This document shows, one piece after another, positions 49,501 through 61,118 of a DNA stretch of 64,000 nucleotides; position 1 is the stretch's first letter, and every line of letters begins with the position of its first letter. The position numbers and the translations under genes were made by a program. The notes beneath the pieces are model-generated. The model was not told the DNA's origin, ran no database searches, and was given only the letters and a program-made list of their open reading frames with translations. The stretch comes from Pterois miles (Eukaryota; Chordata; Actinopteri; Perciformes; Scorpaenidae): positions 4,725,501 through 4,789,500 of the forward strand of contig CAMQGK010000299.1 in NCBI GenBank assembly GCA_947000775.1. The letters are read 5' to 3'.

Positions 49501-52500
49501 CAAAGGTGCCTGGCTGCCTGGGCACTCCAGGGAGCTCCAGAGACAGGCAACCTTTACATGGAGCCTCCCTGGGTTACAGACGCTCCACAGTCTGTTACAT
49601 ACAGTTTACTGTAAAAGCCCTCGCCGCTCATCAATAGCCACACTCACACTCAGACAATAATAGCAACATTCATGAATCAGCACAACCAACAAACATGCTT
49701 CATATCAGCTCACAAAGCACCACATAACTGTCGCTATGAAAGTAAGAAAAAAAAAGGCATGTATGCTAATTTCCTCGTCCATTCCTGACATGTGAGGGGT
49801 TTGTCAAGGTCTTACAGTAGGATGGACAGTATAAATATCCCTGTTGTGATGCTGCGATGGGTTGCCAGGTAGGAAAGACATGCATGCACCCCATTTATAC
49901 CCGCATCAGCTGGTGGATTTATAGGACCCTTAAAACGGATCAATCATTTTCCACTCCCAGGTCTCTACACCTCTCATCCCCTCTCTCCACACTTTCCTTT
50001 TTCACTCTACACTTGTATGCAGAAGAGGGAGTGGACGTGTGCATGAGTGCACCTGTGTTGCACGAGTGTGTATACCTTTAATGTATCTTTGCACATATAT
50101 GTAGCGCTGATTGTGTATGTGCACATGGCTGCATGTGCTTAGCGGCACAGTCAACTACCAGCGCTGGGTGCTTTTCATGTTCATTATCACTTGTTTTATA
50201 GTGGAATATTTAAGTCGGGGGGCCTTGGCGCGGCTGCGGCTATAGTTAGAGAACAAAGGCGAGTGCTGGGGGTGTCGGGAGGGTGTGGCATGCCGGAGCG
50301 CGGCGCGGAGCTTTTCAGTAAGTGTTGCGCCCCACACTTCATGGAAAGCCAGGGGGCCAGCCGCGTAGGCAGACGGAGCTAAATTCAACTCATTCCTGTA
50401 TTAATGGGAGCTTATGTGCCATTCCACCTCACTGAAGAGGGCATTAGCCAGAGCCAGACAGCCAGGATACACCTCAAAATATCTCCTCTCTCTGGCCCTT
50501 CTCTGTCTCTCTTGCATTATGTTTTTTTTTTTTTTTTTTACTTACATGTGGGTTTGGCAGTACGACTGGTGAGGCTGTGTCTGTGTGGGGAGGCTATCCG
50601 ATAGATTGCTCTGTCTGAAATTCAGCAATTTCTTTCCAATTTATGTAAAGCCTTGAATAATCCAAATGAGAAATGTGTCTGCTCGGTATGTAAGTGGTTT
50701 GGCGTCAACATTCATACCACTAAATACATCATATTCCATACTAAACCAGAGGGAGAGTTCTCAAGACCCGTGCATCTATAATGCTACAAGTTTTTTTCAC
50801 CTGCTGAACAATTCAATAATGATCTATCAGCAGGCTCTGTTTTGCTCTTCTGTCCTTCTGAGATTTCTGAGGCTTCTGAATGAAAATAATGCAAAACTTC
50901 ATTCTGCAAACTGGCCTGACCCCAATGACCACTGTGAGAAATGGAGTGACCTTAGACCTGACTCTTGTTTCAGAGAACATTATAGCTGACTCACTGACCC
51001 ATGTAAGGGTCCCTTTCACTTGACACTGAACATCAATTAGCGTTTGCTAATTTAAAGTGAATTTACAACAACATAAATGCAGAGCTGGTTTAAACTTACA
51101 CAAAAAAATCTGTCCTGTCTTGCCACTATTGTTTCCAAGGAGAGATTTACAAACTGAGAGGATGGAGAACTGTCATTTTCACATTTCAAGTGAGCTTATT
51201 CTTCCAAGAGATGTAACCTGTGGCTCCTTGTCAGTATGGGGTAGCTAGTAGGGGTCATATATCAGAAAAGGTCTGGACTGAAGCACATCAGAAGTTGAAG
51301 ACAAAAAAATTGATATTTATAACAACAGGAAGCTATAACGGAAACGGGAATAGTATTTATAGTGTATAACAGGAAAATGGCACTTTTTCAGTGGCGATAA
51401 TTGATTTTAAATGATAACAATATGTATGCATATAATATATAACAGTATCACAATCATGACTCTGTTATTGGAAGGAAATTGTACACAGTGAACAGTACAT
51501 CACTATGTACTGCTGTAAAATTGTTCCTACTTTGTACCACTTTGTGAGCTGTCATGAATCGTTCTGAAGTGTATTGTTCTGCTTGGAATTGCTCTGATTT
51601 GAACTGTTTTGTTATTTTGGCTGGCCGCCTTTTCGCTTGGGACTCGGTGTGTCTGCCTGTGTTAACGGAGATACAAGTGTGTACTAGGAGAGACGTTCAT
51701 TGTATAAGGGGGACTTTTCTGTGCCGCACGATGGAACGAGCTGAGCAGTTATTAGCTGGCAGGGATAATTGGACTCTATGTAGGTGGCATGACCCGGCTG
51801 TCTGCGACAGGAAGGCCCAGAGCTGAGCGTGACCTCGACCGCTGACCTTACAAATGCAATACAGTGACCTTTGACCCTAGCCACATTAAAGACACAGTGT
51901 TGTCTTTCTGCAGTCAGCCAGCAAATTAGAGCACAAGGGGCCAAAGAATCCTCACCTATTCTTTTCAGTCAGGTTAGTGTTGCATCCTGTTGTATTGTCA
52001 TTAAACTGCGACAAGAAATATCAGGGGGGTGCTTTGGACTTGTGGCAGGAAGCTGTGAGGTGCGTTTTAACTGTCTCTATCTCCTCCCTCACAACTGTCA
52101 CTTAAAGTCACTGTTTTATAGAGGGATTTTGTTCTGGGTGCAAAAAATGTAAATAATTAACTTTTCGGTGGATAAGAAATGAGCAAAATTGTCTGACTAT
52201 TCAACAAGGCCTTATGTGGCCTTTGATGTGCAATGTAGTGCTACTGCTCGTTTTCCCAGAAGCTTAATAAGCCCAATATTAAATTTAATAAAAACTGAAT
52301 AATTTCTTCTGCCGTCAGCAGGCACACTCTTTATTTCAGGGGAGGTGGGATGCCTCCACCATGAAAACACTGTGGAAAGCCTGACAATCGATACAACCAG
52401 ATTATTTAGTACAGTGATGCCATAAAATTTATCATGAGAAGCTGTGATTTAAAAACAAAATTCAGGGGTATTCAGGGGTAATTCTGGTCCTCTCTCAAGG

Positions 52501-52510
52501 TTCCACAGTG
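46507..52510. other. Non-coding, several GC-richer patches
   Basis: Patches at 46930-47260, 47400-47700, 48230-48510, 49000-49480 and 50200-50390 are more complex and GC-rich than the surroundings and hold short open frames. They could include further exons or conserved elements. None has paired splice signals in a fitting phase that I trust. Confidence 0.35.
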
Positions 52511-52662
52511 AGGAGGACGTCCTGCTTGGGCTCTATCTATCTGGTGTGGAGAGGAGGACGTGCTGCTCTGGCTCTATCTATCTGGTGTGGAGAGGAGGAC
52601 GAGCTGCTCTGGCTCTATCTATCTGGTGTGGAGAGGAGGACGAGCTGCTCTGGCTTTAACTG
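52511..52662 (+). repeat. 41-bp minisatellite, about 3.7 units
   Basis: The unit begins GAGGAGGACGTGCTGCTCTG and continues GCTCTATCTATCTGGTGTGGA (41 bp in all). Units are nearly identical, differing by C/T and G/A changes in the GACGTGCTG part. Because 41 is not a multiple of three, the frame changes every unit and no repeated peptide results. Confidence 0.85.
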
Positions 52663-52769
52663 TTTGGCGATGCCTGGAAGCTCATTGACATTATTCTGGA
52701 TCCAATTTCTCACCCAATTATGTTCACATTATATCTATTCATTTTTGTCATATGGATTGTCAGTGTTGT

Positions 52770-53018
52770 ATTTTCATTATGTTGTTACTCAGTACCCACG
52801 ACATCTATTGCACATCTGTCCATCCTGGAAGGGGAATCCTTCCTCTGTTGCTCTTCCTGAGGTTCCTTCCAGTCTTTTCTTTTTTCCCTGTTCAAAGGTT
52901 TTTTTTTTTTTTTTTGGTTGGGGAGTCCGATTAGAGGGTCGTTCTGTAAAAGGCAGAGGGTGTCATATCCTGTACAGATTGTAAAGCCTCCTGAGGCAAA
53001 ACTGTGATTTGTGAATCA
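52770..53018 (+). mobile_element. Retrotransposon 3' region, end missing
   Basis: It shares AGAGGGTGTCATATCCTGTA, CAGATTGTAAAGCCTCCTGA and GGCAAAACTGTGATTTGTGA with the copy at 29870 but stops before the GGGCTATACAAAT terminus. A T-run (52899-52916) sits inside. The 41-bp minisatellite at 52511 lies just upstream and may belong to the same element. Confidence 0.5.
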
Positions 53019-53065
53019 CCTGATAATAACAGCTGTTGTGTTTTCGTTACCTTCTCCTCTCCACA

Positions 53066-53383
53066 GGGTCCACAATGATGAACCGCCATGTTTCAGCAGT
53101 AGCCCAGGACGGACAAATCAAACTCTGTTGACTGGAGTCAATAACGTTACTCACTCCCGTCGCCGCCACTCTCCCTTTCTTACTTCATCACTCACTTCTC
53201 ATATACATAGACACACTCTACGCACCGGCTCTGCTCCAAATGAATTTAGAGAGGGAAATTTGCATTTTCACGTTGGCCACCGTAGCGCTCTTACACGCTT
53301 GGCACATGGGAGAAGCTTCAGTTGGTTGCAATCTCCTCACCTCAGTGCAAGATACCGCCAGATCCTACAAACTGGGCCTTTAA
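53066..53383 (-). mobile_element. TTAA-ended MITE, family A copy 3, inverted and partial
   Basis: The right edge at 53383 read on the minus strand begins TTAAAGGCCCAGTTTGTAGG and continues with ATCTGGCGGTATCTTGC, GAGATTGCAACCAAC and, at the far end, CATGGCGGTTCATCATTGTG. This is the order of family A in reverse. The other end is truncated or unclear. It lies directly after the retroelement tail at 52770-53018. Confidence 0.6.
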
Positions 53384-55318
53384 CTTCCTAACAAAAAACA
53401 GTATGCAAATGGTAATAAAGGACTGTATGCTGAAGTACATGGGATTTACTGTTTTACTTCTGTTTTTAGTGAAGTAACTAACTGATATCAAGAACTGTGG
53501 GATTTCACTGGCATTGGTATCGACTACTAAATGTCTGGTATCGTGACACTCCTAATTTACTAACTATTTTTGTGAGACATTGAGACAATAAGCTGAGTGT
53601 GAGGTCAACAAAAGTGTGACTCCACTTGCAAGTCATGGATACGCACAGGGCTGACACACAAGAACACACACGCACACAAAGACAGAAGGATACCCTTACA
53701 AAGTACATGAGCACCTTGAATTTATGGTACAATCTTTCAGGAGATCCCCCCTTGTCCCTCTTGTCTCCCTCTGTGCATCAGTCACCACGGAGGGCAGGAA
53801 GGCCTCTCTTGGGGGACATTAGAGGAGAGTTATCTGTCAAGAAGGACGCAGCGCTCCCTTAGGCTGCCACTGAGCGACAAGCGTGTCCCCTTGCCTGCTC
53901 TCCTGTATCACAATACGGCTGTTGAGTGACTGGAAAGCCCTAATGGATGCAGGTATCTGCTGTTAGTCTGATCTTCTATCAGAGCCTTTGGCAAAAGAAA
54001 AAAAAAAGATAAGGGAACAACCGAGGGAGGGAGTTTCATGTGTGTGATTAATGTGTTTGTATGTAGGAACTCCTTTGATGGGGAAGTGTGTCTGATTTGG
54101 TAGCTCATGCATTGGTGTGAAGAAAATATAATGAGGACATGTGTGGGTGTGCATTTAGAGAAAAGAGAAAGTGTGCGCATGCATAAGTAAATACAGGTGT
54201 TCGTGTGTGTGTTGTTAAGTGAGTGTCCAGCATACACTTACACTGTATGTGTGTGTTAGGTCATTAGTGCAGCTTTAAAGGCTTGGCATCCCCGCTGAAA
54301 TCTGCAATAAACCAGAGGAATTTAACAACTCGCAAAGTCATCAGGGGGAAAAGAGTTTACCAGCCAATCCATCATCTAGATGAGTCTTTCTCAACCTTTT
54401 CAGCACGCAATCCCTCCTAAAAAACACCTCTTGTTTCAGGCAATAACACACAGAGTGGTGAACTTTAACACCAAAGGATGGATTTTATTTCCTTTAGCAG
54501 GATATTCTACTCAGTGGATAGAAAACAGATAATCTTTTGAAGCAGCATCTCTGAACATATTCCTGATCGTCTTTTCTGCAGCCGTTGCCGTCATTGTCGC
54601 GTCATTCTCCGAAATCTTCTGCGTATGTCTCTGCCCACATGCGCCACCGAAGACACGATTCTCTGGAACCAAATAAACCTTTGCACATTTGAGCTAAAAA
54701 TAGTCTTGTTTATTTTGTCTCAGGCTATACTCAATGGTTTACCACCAAGACAATCACCAGGAGATGTTAAGGGCTTTCAAAGATTTTCCATCGTGAGTCT
54801 AGAAGAGGTGCAAACTGTACAGGGAACACACTGTTTCCCCTTAATTGGAAGTTTGACAGTGCATCAAATTGTTTTATAGTGTCTTATTCTCTGGGTCTCG
54901 CATGGACCACCCTGATTCATCCCACCCCATCTTTCATTTCACAACCCAAATCCCTCTTTCCTCTTCACTTCATCCTCTCCATATCCTCCCCTCAGCCCCG
55001 GTGCTCTTCTTCTTTCTCGCCTGGCATTTTTATCCGAACCTGTCCCTGCTCTCTGTCACTCACCTCCTCCTCTCTCTGTTGTCTTTCTTGTTTACTCCAC
55101 TCATCCATGTGGCCCCTTGACCTGCATGTTGTCTGTGCGGACTCAATGAGCTATTGCCTAGCAACCCTACAGAGTGTTTTCCGTGAAGTAGATCAAAAAG
55201 AAAGAAAGGAAATCCCAGTCCGTTCAAGGTGAGCGATTGCTTAATATGGAAAAAATTAAATGATGGTGCAAAAGTTGAGAAAGTTGTTGTTTGAAACGTG
55301 TGCAGTACTCCAGTCGTC
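53384..55318. other. Non-coding with repeat remnants
   Basis: Includes the terminal fragment at 53495-53557 related to the 28100-29205 element and a possible hAT end at 54379. Nothing coding. Confidence 0.4.
54379..54640. mobile_element. Possible hAT terminus fragment
   Basis: GAGTCTTTCTCAACCTTTTCAGCACG resembles the CAGTGGTTCTCAACCTTTTT end of Charlie-type hAT elements (compare 15785), shown here only in outline. The following ~250 bp is not recognised and the right end is unknown. Confidence 0.3.
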
Positions 55319-55863
55319 TTAAAGGGTAAGTTTGGGTGTTTTGAAGTGGGGCTGTATGAGGGAGCAGCTGCAAAATGTATTTTAGCCACCTAAAACAGAG
55401 GCCCATCTAAAAAAAACAATATCAGTGGAAGTGTGCTTTATGTTTTTAATATTTTTGCTGATTTACCTGAGCAGTCTATGTTCCTTACCTATGTTCTCGT
55501 CAAAGTAACCAGACTCCTTTGAAAAAAAGTAATTTTACTTTCACTGGAGTTTGGCAGCTTTGGCAAAAGCATAGATGGATACAACAGTTTCAGTTTCCCA
55601 TCAAAAAGGGCTGTCTAACAGCAAGGTAACGTGGTGAAAATATTCTAAATATAGTGTACACTTAAACTTAGGTGGACCTTTCTTTTAAATGGCTAAAATA
55701 CCTTTTGCTGCCGGCCCTGTCCACAGCAGTACATTGCTTTGGTTCTGTGTGTCTGCTTCTCCTAACTCGGGGTGCACTGACCATCATCTACTAGAGGTAA
55801 TATACTGACTATGGATAAGTACCTCATACAACCCCACTTCAAAACACCCAAACTATCCCTTTC
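55319..55863. mobile_element. MITE with long terminal inverted repeats (~40 bp)
   Basis: The left arm reads TTAAAGGGTAAGTTTGGGTG, then TTTTGAAGTGGGGCTGTATG. The right arm in reverse complement reads AAAGGGATAGTTTGGGTG, then TTTTGAAGTGGGGTTGTATG. About 40 bases match with few differences. Two GTAAGG/GTAAAT sequences inside look like splice donors on the minus strand but belong to the repeat. Non-coding. Confidence 0.75.
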
Positions 55864-56386
55864 AGATATTGTTTGTTGCACAATCAATGCCTACAGAAGT
55901 GGGCTTCTCCACACAGATATCACAATATTTTTTTTCTTTTTGAAGCACACTTTAGCCTGATAACCTTCAATAAAAACAGTTCAGAAGTTGACAGTATCTC
56001 AGAAGGTATGTGAGTGTGGAGGGAGGGAGAGAAGGAAAGGACAAGGAAGATTAGAGTATGAATGTGAAATGGACAAAGACAGAAAGGTGGCTGGTAGAGA
56101 AGAAAGGAGCAACTGAAGGTGAAGAGATGACAAACAGCAGAGAAAGAAACAAAGTTGTGGGACAAATGGAAGTGACAGATCGCAGATAGAGGCAGAGTGG
56201 ATGGCTCGGCCCTCTATTGTTTCAGGCTAATTTCATGGGATCAAACCAAAGCACAGCGCCAGACACAGACGGAGCTACAGCAATCTGTTGGGAAATCTCC
56301 CCTCTAATTGGGCCCGTGAAAAAAAAAAAAAGGGCCACCGCCGGCGCACACTGCAACTTGCTCTTGATTGCTTTACCTCCCCACAG

Positions 56387-56474
56387 AGCTGGCTGTACAA
56401 GCAGCTAGGCCTGCCAATCAATCACCGCGATGACAACTCGCTGTGGCTAACACGAAGGCGCACAGGGGTTAACA
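56387..56474 (+). other. Conserved-looking block: non-coding element or plus-strand exon
   Basis: Seen: on the plus strand an acceptor-like TTGCTTTACCTCCCCACAG is followed by 88 open nucleotides and a donor ACA/GTAAGTG. The frame gives SWLYKQLGLPINHRDDNSL then WLTRRRTGVN. The block is unusually complex and GC-balanced, and contains CCAATCAATCACCGCGATGA. Read on the other strand this has TGATTGATTG, like sites bound by PBX-type homeodomains. Either a plus-strand exon, opposite to the gene model here, or a conserved regulatory element in an intron would look like this. I favour the latter because the strand disagrees, but cannot decide. Confidence 0.3.
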
Positions 56475-56852
56475 GTAAGTGATTATTTTACGGTGCTGGA
56501 ACAATGTGTGTCAGTTTTAAATTAAAAAAAGCAATAAACATGGCTTTCACTGTCAATCAGTCAGTCTGAAGGACGACAATGCTGCAAAATTGGGGGGAAA
56601 GGAGTGACAATTTGACAGGGATTGAATGTGTGCGTTGGTATGTGCGTGTGTGTGTGAGTGTGTGTGTGAGTGAGTGGGACAATAAGGGAGAGGCTTTGTT
56701 TTGAAATGCTTCATAATGAGAGAGTGCAGCAGCTGAAGGAGGAGAGAACAGACAACTCCATACAATGGGTTTACAAGCATCCCAACTCCCACCTGCCCAT
56801 CTATACATCAGTGGCTGTCACTGCAGCGCACTCCACCTCTCCACACCTTCAG

Positions 56853-56879
56853 CCACACACACACACACACACACACACT
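56853..56879 (+). repeat. (CA)n microsatellite
   Basis: About 12 CA units. An imperfect TG tract lies upstream at 56645-56677. Confidence 0.85.
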
Positions 56880-58020
56880 ATCCCATGAGATGAGGTCATG
56901 GCTGGAGTGTCTCTACTATGGCGACGCCAAAGAACAATGCAGCTTACCCAGCGATTATAGAGATCAGTTTGTGTGTATACACATGTGCTTTGTGGAGGTT
57001 TATATACCTGTGCGTGCAGTTTTCTGCAAGAAAAACACACTCTCACAACCAATAATCCTGCATGTTCACCGAACCAGAGCCGTTCTGTCTGAATGGCAGT
57101 GAAGGGAGGTGTAAAAACAGTGAAAATTCGCCCTATCACAGGGGACGTGTCAGCGTGCTAAAATGAAAAGCGCCGACATAATCATCACGCGCAGAGAGCC
57201 TGCTCGGGCCCCGATAGTGGCGACAGTCCCGTTCTGGGGTGACTCATTGTTTCTGAGGCCTCTCATATGTGTCGCATTAGTAAGGAGACGACAGACAAAA
57301 CAGAGTTCTCCCACTCGTCTCCTCCTTCATTGCTCCTCTGTCCTTGTCTCCTCTGTCTTCTCCCACATTTTCTTCCCTGCTGTCAATTACTCTTTGGGCT
57401 CGCATCATCTCCTTTTGTCATCCCCACCTAACTCTCACTGATGTTTCCCACTTTTTTATTTCTTTATCTGCTCTTTTTTCTTCCCCTCACCTCTCTGTTT
57501 CTCTATTGTCACCCCTCCTAACTGTCTATACGGGGAATTAATGAGGCAATTTTTTTGATCTCATCCACTTCAGACCTGTCAAATCTCCTCTCTCACGTCC
57601 TCAATTTCTTATCTGCTATCCCACATATTTTCTCGGCATCATTCGCTCAGTGTATTGTTACTATTTTGGCAGCAAACAAATGTTTTGCCTGGTATCTGCT
57701 TACCCTCGGCTTGTTAATAATAGGGCTCGGGTAGCCCTGTTATCAGATCACTAAAACTTTCCCAGTCTGTAGGACACACATTTCGTTGTCGCCTCTCGCT
57801 TTATCTCTTTTGGTCTATAACCAAGACATAGTGTTTAAAACCACAAGTGTTCCTGCTGGCGAGTGATCAAATCCTTCCCTTATCCTGTCAACAGAAATAC
57901 GGTAAAAATACAAGTTAAGAAAATGAACAAATGAGCGAAAAAGGGGGTGAAGTGGAAGCTGGGATAGGGAAAAGTCCTGCCTGAGCTCAGACAGCCAATA
58001 ACAAGAAGCTTTCCAACAGC

Positions 58021-58022
<2 letters not shown>

Positions 58023-58088
<66 letters not shown>
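58023..58088 (+). repeat. (TG)n microsatellite, ~66 bp
   Basis: Pure TG run of about 33 units. Confidence 0.95.
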
Positions 58089-58091
<3 letters not shown>

Positions 58092-58461
58092 GATGCGTGT
58101 GTCCCTGGTGACAGGCACTCTTAGTGACTTACAGTATGTGTATGTGTGTGTTATGAGAGTGTATGGGAGATGGGAGGAGAAGGAGGTGGAGGGGGTAAGT
58201 CCTTCTAAATATGCATCTTAATGGCTGCTCTGTTCCCACCATTCACACCGAGTGATGGAGAGAGTGAGGGCGAGCGAGAGAGAGAGAGAGAGAGAGGCAG
58301 GGGACGAGGAGAAGTGGTGCTGCATGTTTTCAAGTGGGCAGCCAAGACGGGGACGCAGACAGAGAGACAGCGAGCTGAAAAGACAAGCAAACGTCAACAA
58401 GAGGAAAGCTATGTAAGGAGCCGCCATACCTGACTCCTTCAACCGTGGCCCCATTCCATAG

Positions 58462-58462
58462 T

Positions 58463-58541
<79 letters not shown>
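58462..58541 (+). repeat. (CA)n microsatellite, ~80 bp
   Basis: Pure CA run of about 40 units, complementary to the TG run at 58023. Confidence 0.95.
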
Positions 58542-58543
<2 letters not shown>

Positions 58544-59028
58544 CCTCAGCAGCAGTAGCATTGAGGAGCAGAGTGGAGGACTAGCCTCCTCAGGCAGTAG
58601 CTGTTTGTCGCTAAATGAAGGCCGGCATTCTTTGGTTTCCCAGGGAGCTGGGTGCCTGCCAGTCCCCCGGCCACTGAGTGCCATTTTATTAAGAACAAAA
58701 TGGAGCCCCTATGAAAGGAGCCCAGCACTGAGCCTGCACAGGTCTCACTGAGCTGAGCCTCGGCATAAACAAACACCACCTTAAAGAGACAGGCTGGCAG
58801 AAAACGAGGGACGGCAAGAGCCTCAAGAGCCCTCTGAGAGATAAAAACTGCTCAGGGATTGGCAGTGGCTGTTATTGATGAGCGGGAATCACCTTACAGA
58901 GAGGTAAGGTGAGGTGAGCTGTGGAATGCAGTGACAAACAGGCTGGTTATCCCTTCAAAAAACTTCAGTAGATTACCAGTAGTTAGAAGTGGTGAGATGC
59001 TATAGAGATGATATATTAACGCAGATGT

Positions 59029-60281
59029 CACCTGCAGAGGGCAACCTCCATGTCTGAGAAGTGAAGCCAATGAGGAAGTGCCCTAAACCTGCATTCTTTC
59101 CAACAGCCAGCAGGTGACGACTCCTCTGGCTGCAAAAAGAAGTCTGACTGTATAGAAGTCTATGACAAATTGACTCTACTTCTCACTTGATTTATCACCA
59201 CAGTAAACATGAATTTATGGTGTCAGTCACTAGTTTCAAGTCTTCTTCAATACAGCATGATGTTCATTTAGTTAATTATGGTTAATTATTAGAGTTAAAT
59301 AGAGCATAAAATAGGCTAGTTGCTGTGGTTGGTGTTACCGGCGTTACACAGTGGTCGGGCACACACTGATTACATTATGTACCCACCGCCGGCACTGCTG
59401 CCGGCGTCACATTATTTGCAGAAATAAAACCCATTTAGTTCATTTTGGTGTATCAGCGGACATGTTATCAATAGCCAGTCAGACGACGGACGCTCCAAAC
59501 TGATTGTGAACGCAGCCCAGAGCAGCAGGTGTCATATTTCACACACATGGGACGACAGAGAGTAGACAGGTAGAGAGATGGCAGATGATTTGGTGTGGAA
59601 GTGGAAAGCAAACGCACCTATTTGGCAATATTTCAGATTTAAACCCAGTGCTATAAGGCAACCATAACGTTAATGAAGCAATCACCGTGAGGAGGAACGA
59701 GCGGTCACAGCTGGTGTGCATGGCGCAGCAGCGCTAGGTGGAAACCTGCAGCCTCGCAGAGGTCAGACACAGCGATCCGATGGTAAAGACCATAGTAAAC
59801 ACGCTACTGTACACATGTTGACCATCATCTTTTCTTGCAAAATGTCCAGTGTAATCGGTACCACCGCTGTTGTAACAAGTTTATTAAAAAAAATATATAA
59901 TAATAAAATTTCCTCACCCTACCATGAAGCTGGGTAAGTTTTACACACACAGCGTTGTCCGGTCTGGGAGTTGTCCACATTTTCTGCTTACAACTTTAAC
60001 CCTTTCAACAGTGTGTTTGCAGTTCATAAAAGTCCATCTTAACATTTTGGTGACCTAAAAATCTCTTATTCAGTATTCGGTTGTACGTAGTTCCACCCTC
60101 TCGTGCCAGTTCTGGTTGCAAAAAACAACAGCATGGCTACGGCCAAGACAACAAGATGATGATGGCCAAAAAAAAAAGAGGGTGGCAACAAAAGTGCCAC
60201 ACCCAAGGCTTCAAAACGAGAGTCCAACCAATGGATGGCGTCAAGGTGACTATATCCACTTCTTGTATACAGTCTATGGTA
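59029..60281 (-). mobile_element. Longer inverted copy of the 6083-6606 element
   Basis: Read on the minus strand it starts ATAGACTGTATACAAGAAGT near 60281 and ends with CTCATTGGCTTCACTTCTCAG near 59065. This matches the order of the 6-kb copy. About 650-700 bp of extra sequence sits between roughly 59270 and 59930. That block may be internal sequence lost from the other copy or a separate insertion. The block is partly GC-rich (CCGGCGTTACACAGTGG near 59338; CCGCCGGCACTGCTGCCGGC near 59386). No ORF of note. Confidence 0.55.
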
Positions 60282-60486
60282 AAGACAAGTGCCAGTAAAT
60301 GACCTAAGCCCACCTTACACTAGCCATGGCTAAGCCAAGTTAGAAAATGTTGCACCTCACAGCATCAGCAGTCTATAATCAACACTGAGACAGAGAGACA
60401 GTAGAAACACACACTGTTACATATGGACATGCAAGCACATACTCACACATACTGTATAGGCAAACCTGAACAATGATACAGTACCC

Positions 60487-60487
<1 letters not shown>

Positions 60488-60517
<30 letters not shown>

Positions 60518-60518
60518 G
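60488..60518 (+). repeat. (CAGA)n microsatellite
   Basis: About seven CAGA units abutting a retroelement terminus. Confidence 0.9.
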
Positions 60519-60568
60519 GTCTTGATTTGTGATATTGGGCTATACAATTTTATTGACTTGACTTGAGT
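60519..60568 (+). mobile_element. Short retrotransposon 3' terminus
   Basis: Only the terminal TTGATTTGTGATATTGGGCT, ATACAATTTTATTGACTTG and ACTTGAG remain. It directly follows a (CAGA)n tract at 60488-60518. Confidence 0.5.
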
Positions 60569-60898
60569 GAATGTAAAGCCCAATTATTGGACGGCTGGAG
60601 CAGTGGAAGCAGAGAAGATGGATGTGTGGTTAATAAAATGATGGATGAATGGAAGGAGGGATGAATACCGAGACACTGTACTGTTGGTTTGTACGAAGGC
60701 CTCCCCCCTCCTATCCTCCCCTGTCCCTTCCCATGATACACAACATATTTCACTGGTGTGCAAATTTGGACTCACATCTCATTAGAGGAGATATTTATTT
60801 GAGATTAGTGTAAACACACATGAATCGAGCCAGATGTCCAATTCACCATGTAACCAGGAGGGGTCAGTAACACAGAGTATCTGCTGAAGCTCACTGTC

Positions 60899-60899
<1 letters not shown>

Positions 60900-60979
<80 letters not shown>

Positions 60980-61010
60980 ATAGAGAGAGAGAGAAAGAGA
61001 GAGAGAGAGA
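60900..61010 (+). repeat. (TG)n(GA)n compound microsatellite
   Basis: About 38 TG units to 60978, then an imperfect GA tract. A second TG run with TTTA units follows at 61075-61118. Confidence 0.95.
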
Positions 61011-61118
61011 ACCTCTGGTTTGTGTATACAAGACAAGGTGTTTCTACAGAATGTGTATATGGATATACTGTATGTCTGTGTGTGTGTGTGTGTGTGTGTG
61101 TTTATTTATTTATTTATT

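Larger units (their letters stand above)
56475..59028. other. Non-coding, long TG and CA arrays
   Basis: Between and after the arrays is complex sequence (58545-58790) that could be conserved, but no gene is supported. Confidence 0.4.

Noticed and set aside
55459..55545. Minus-strand exon with ACATAG/GTAAGG donor
   Set aside because: It lies wholly inside the long-TIR MITE at 55319-55863, so its splice-like edges are repeat sequence.
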